A program made the position numbers and the translations under genes. DNA of 6,441 nucleotides from Bacillota bacterium. GTDB taxonomy: Bacteria; Bacillota; Clostridia; Tissierellales; Sedimentibacteraceae. Below the pieces are notes generated by a model, which worked only from the letters and a program-made list of their open reading frames with translations, made no database searches and was not told the origin of the DNA. The stretch covers positions 1-6,441 of the forward strand of contig JAEZGU010000259.1 of NCBI GenBank assembly GCA_023416855.1, read 5' to 3'. Positions 6,025 to 6,441 of this stretch are shown in pieces (positions within the stretch are counted from its first letter, which is position 1; every line of letters begins with the position of its first letter).

Positions 6025-6053
6025 TTTACAAAATGTTTTAATTGTGCTAAAAT
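6025..6053 (+). promoter_or_regulatory. Strong sigma-A-type promoter of nhaC
   Basis: TTTACA at 6025-6030 (5 of 6) is followed after exactly 17 bases by TAAAAT at 6048-6053 (5 of 6), with an extended -10 TGC at 6045-6047. Transcription would start near 6060, giving a leader of about 150 bases. A weaker pair (TTTATT 6151-6156, TATACT 6174-6179, 17-base spacer) lies nearer the gene and could be a second start. Confidence 0.75.
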
Positions 6054-6054
6054 A

Positions 6055-6081
6055 AACGCATAAAACGTATTCATATGCGTT
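6055..6081 (+). repeat. Inverted repeat at the predicted nhaC transcription start
   Basis: AACGCATA at 6055-6062 is perfectly complementary to TATGCGTT at 6074-6081 with an 11-base spacer. It sits just downstream of the -10 box and across the predicted +1, so it could be a repressor operator or a stem at the 5' end of the mRNA. The centre-to-centre distance of its half-sites, 19 bases, is nearly two helical turns. Confidence 0.5.
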
Positions 6082-6212
6082 GAAATATTTGTGTATTAAT
6101 TAATGCTACGGGATTTTAGTTAATGGGTTTTGTTGGGCATTATAGTAGGGTTTATTTATTCATCCTTGATCATTATACTTAATACACTAATCTTAATTTA
6201 TGGAGGAGAGTT
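6082..6212 (+). other. Long untranslated leader of nhaC
   Basis: The 131 bases between the inverted repeat and the start codon contain no supported gene. TAATGC at 6101-6106 can pair with GCATTA at 6137-6142. CTAC at 6106-6109 can instead pair with GTAG at 6145-6148. Several GGG triplets at 6110-6150 stand out in otherwise A/T-rich sequence. The ribosome binding site GGAGGAG is at 6202-6208. I could not match this to any known riboswitch class and see no clear intrinsic terminator, so its regulatory status is open. Confidence 0.4.
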
Positions 6213-6441
6213 ATGAGTATGGTTCCAAAACAGAAAAAACAAGCAACAATAGGAATTTCAATCATCCCGGTATTAGTCATAGTGGCAGTGCTGGCAGTAG
6301 CTATTATAGTATTTGGACAAGATCCACATATTCCTATAATAATAGGTGCAGTAGTAGGTGCATTGATAGCAGTATATGGATTAAATTATACTTGGTCAGA
6401 AGTTGAAAAGGGTATAATTGATTCAATAGGCAGCGTAATGC
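6213..6441 (+). CDS. nhaC: Na+/H+ antiporter, NhaC family (partial, right edge)
   Basis: The first 76 residues are present and the frame stays open to the end of the window. A basic N-terminus (MVPKQKKQ) precedes a transmembrane helix at about 13-34, a short loop reading FGQDPHIPI, a second helix at about 42-57 and then YTWSEVEKGIIDSIGS. This start is characteristic of NhaC-type antiporters: the G-x-DPHIP loop is followed by a W-x-E-(V/I)-E-x-GI segment. Family members exchange internal Na+ for external H+, or catalyse related malate/lactate antiport in the case of MleN. The exact substrate cannot be told from this fragment. GGAGG at 6202-6206 lies 6 bases before the ATG, fixing the start. 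An ATG at 6200 in another frame overlaps this ribosome binding site and is not a gene. The gene is monocistronic as far as can be seen, behind its own promoter and leader. Confidence 0.85.
   Translation, partial: MSMVPKQKKQATIGISIIPVLVIVAVLAVAIIVFGQDPHIPIIIGAVVGALIAVYGLNYTWSEVEKGIIDSIGSVM

Noticed and set aside
6060..6212. A known riboswitch (c-di-AMP ydaO, fluoride, guanidine or Na+/Li+ classes) in the nhaC leader
   Set aside because: I looked for the conserved cores I can recall of the ydaO, fluoride and guanidine classes and saw none; I cannot recall the Na+/Li+ motifs well enough to test them by eye.
6200..6406. Open reading frame of 68 codons starting at ATG 6200
   Set aside because: Its start overlaps the Shine-Dalgarno sequence of nhaC and its product is Ser/Tyr-rich with no family resemblance. 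The overlapping frame from 6213 encodes a clear NhaC N-terminus.
1..6441. CRISPR arrays, insertion sequences, tRNA or rRNA genes, toxin-antitoxin or phage-defence genes
   Set aside because: No regularly spaced direct repeats, transposase-like proteins, cloverleaf-like sequence or defence-type domains were seen on either strand.

Overview
This AT-rich window reads like a chromosomal stretch of a low-GC, endospore-forming anaerobe of the class Clostridia. The base composition, strong AGGAGG-type ribosome binding sites and A/T-ending codons point that way. So do a spore-cortex-lytic-type LysM/GH18 enzyme and a long-form (632-residue) glutamine synthetase of a kind I associate with clostridia. 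Genus cannot be fixed from this sequence alone. All supported genes lie on the + strand, and no mobile element, CRISPR array, tRNA or rRNA gene was seen.

Layout, left to right. Positions 1-64 probably hold the last 20 codons of an upstream gene. Positions 133-1416 encode a SleL/YaaH-type protein: two LysM repeats followed by a GH18 N-acetylglucosaminidase domain. Positions 1501-2565 encode an unrecognised 354-residue protein with two globular ends joined by a Glu/Lys-rich linker. Positions 2645-3238 encode a small protein resembling the zinc-dependent phospholipase C family. It has its own extended -10 promoter and a terminator whose stem begins inside the stop codon. Positions 3379-4008 (HAD phosphatase) and 4028-5926 (glutamine synthetase) form a two-gene operon behind a promoter at 3294-3322 and before a terminator at 5936-5972. 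After a 286-base intergenic region with a strong promoter and a leader of about 150 bases, an NhaC-type Na+/H+ antiporter starts at 6213 and runs off the right edge.

Functionally the window is mostly housekeeping: spore peptidoglycan degradation, ammonium assimilation, a phosphatase and ion homeostasis. The genes do not obviously form one pathway. Only the HAD and glutamine synthetase genes are tightly linked. I found no convincing new multi-gene system. The items most worth a second look are the glutamine synthetase C-terminal extension, which ends in a UVR-like helical motif; the unknown two-domain protein beside the spore enzyme; and the structured nhaC leader with an inverted repeat at the predicted transcription start.
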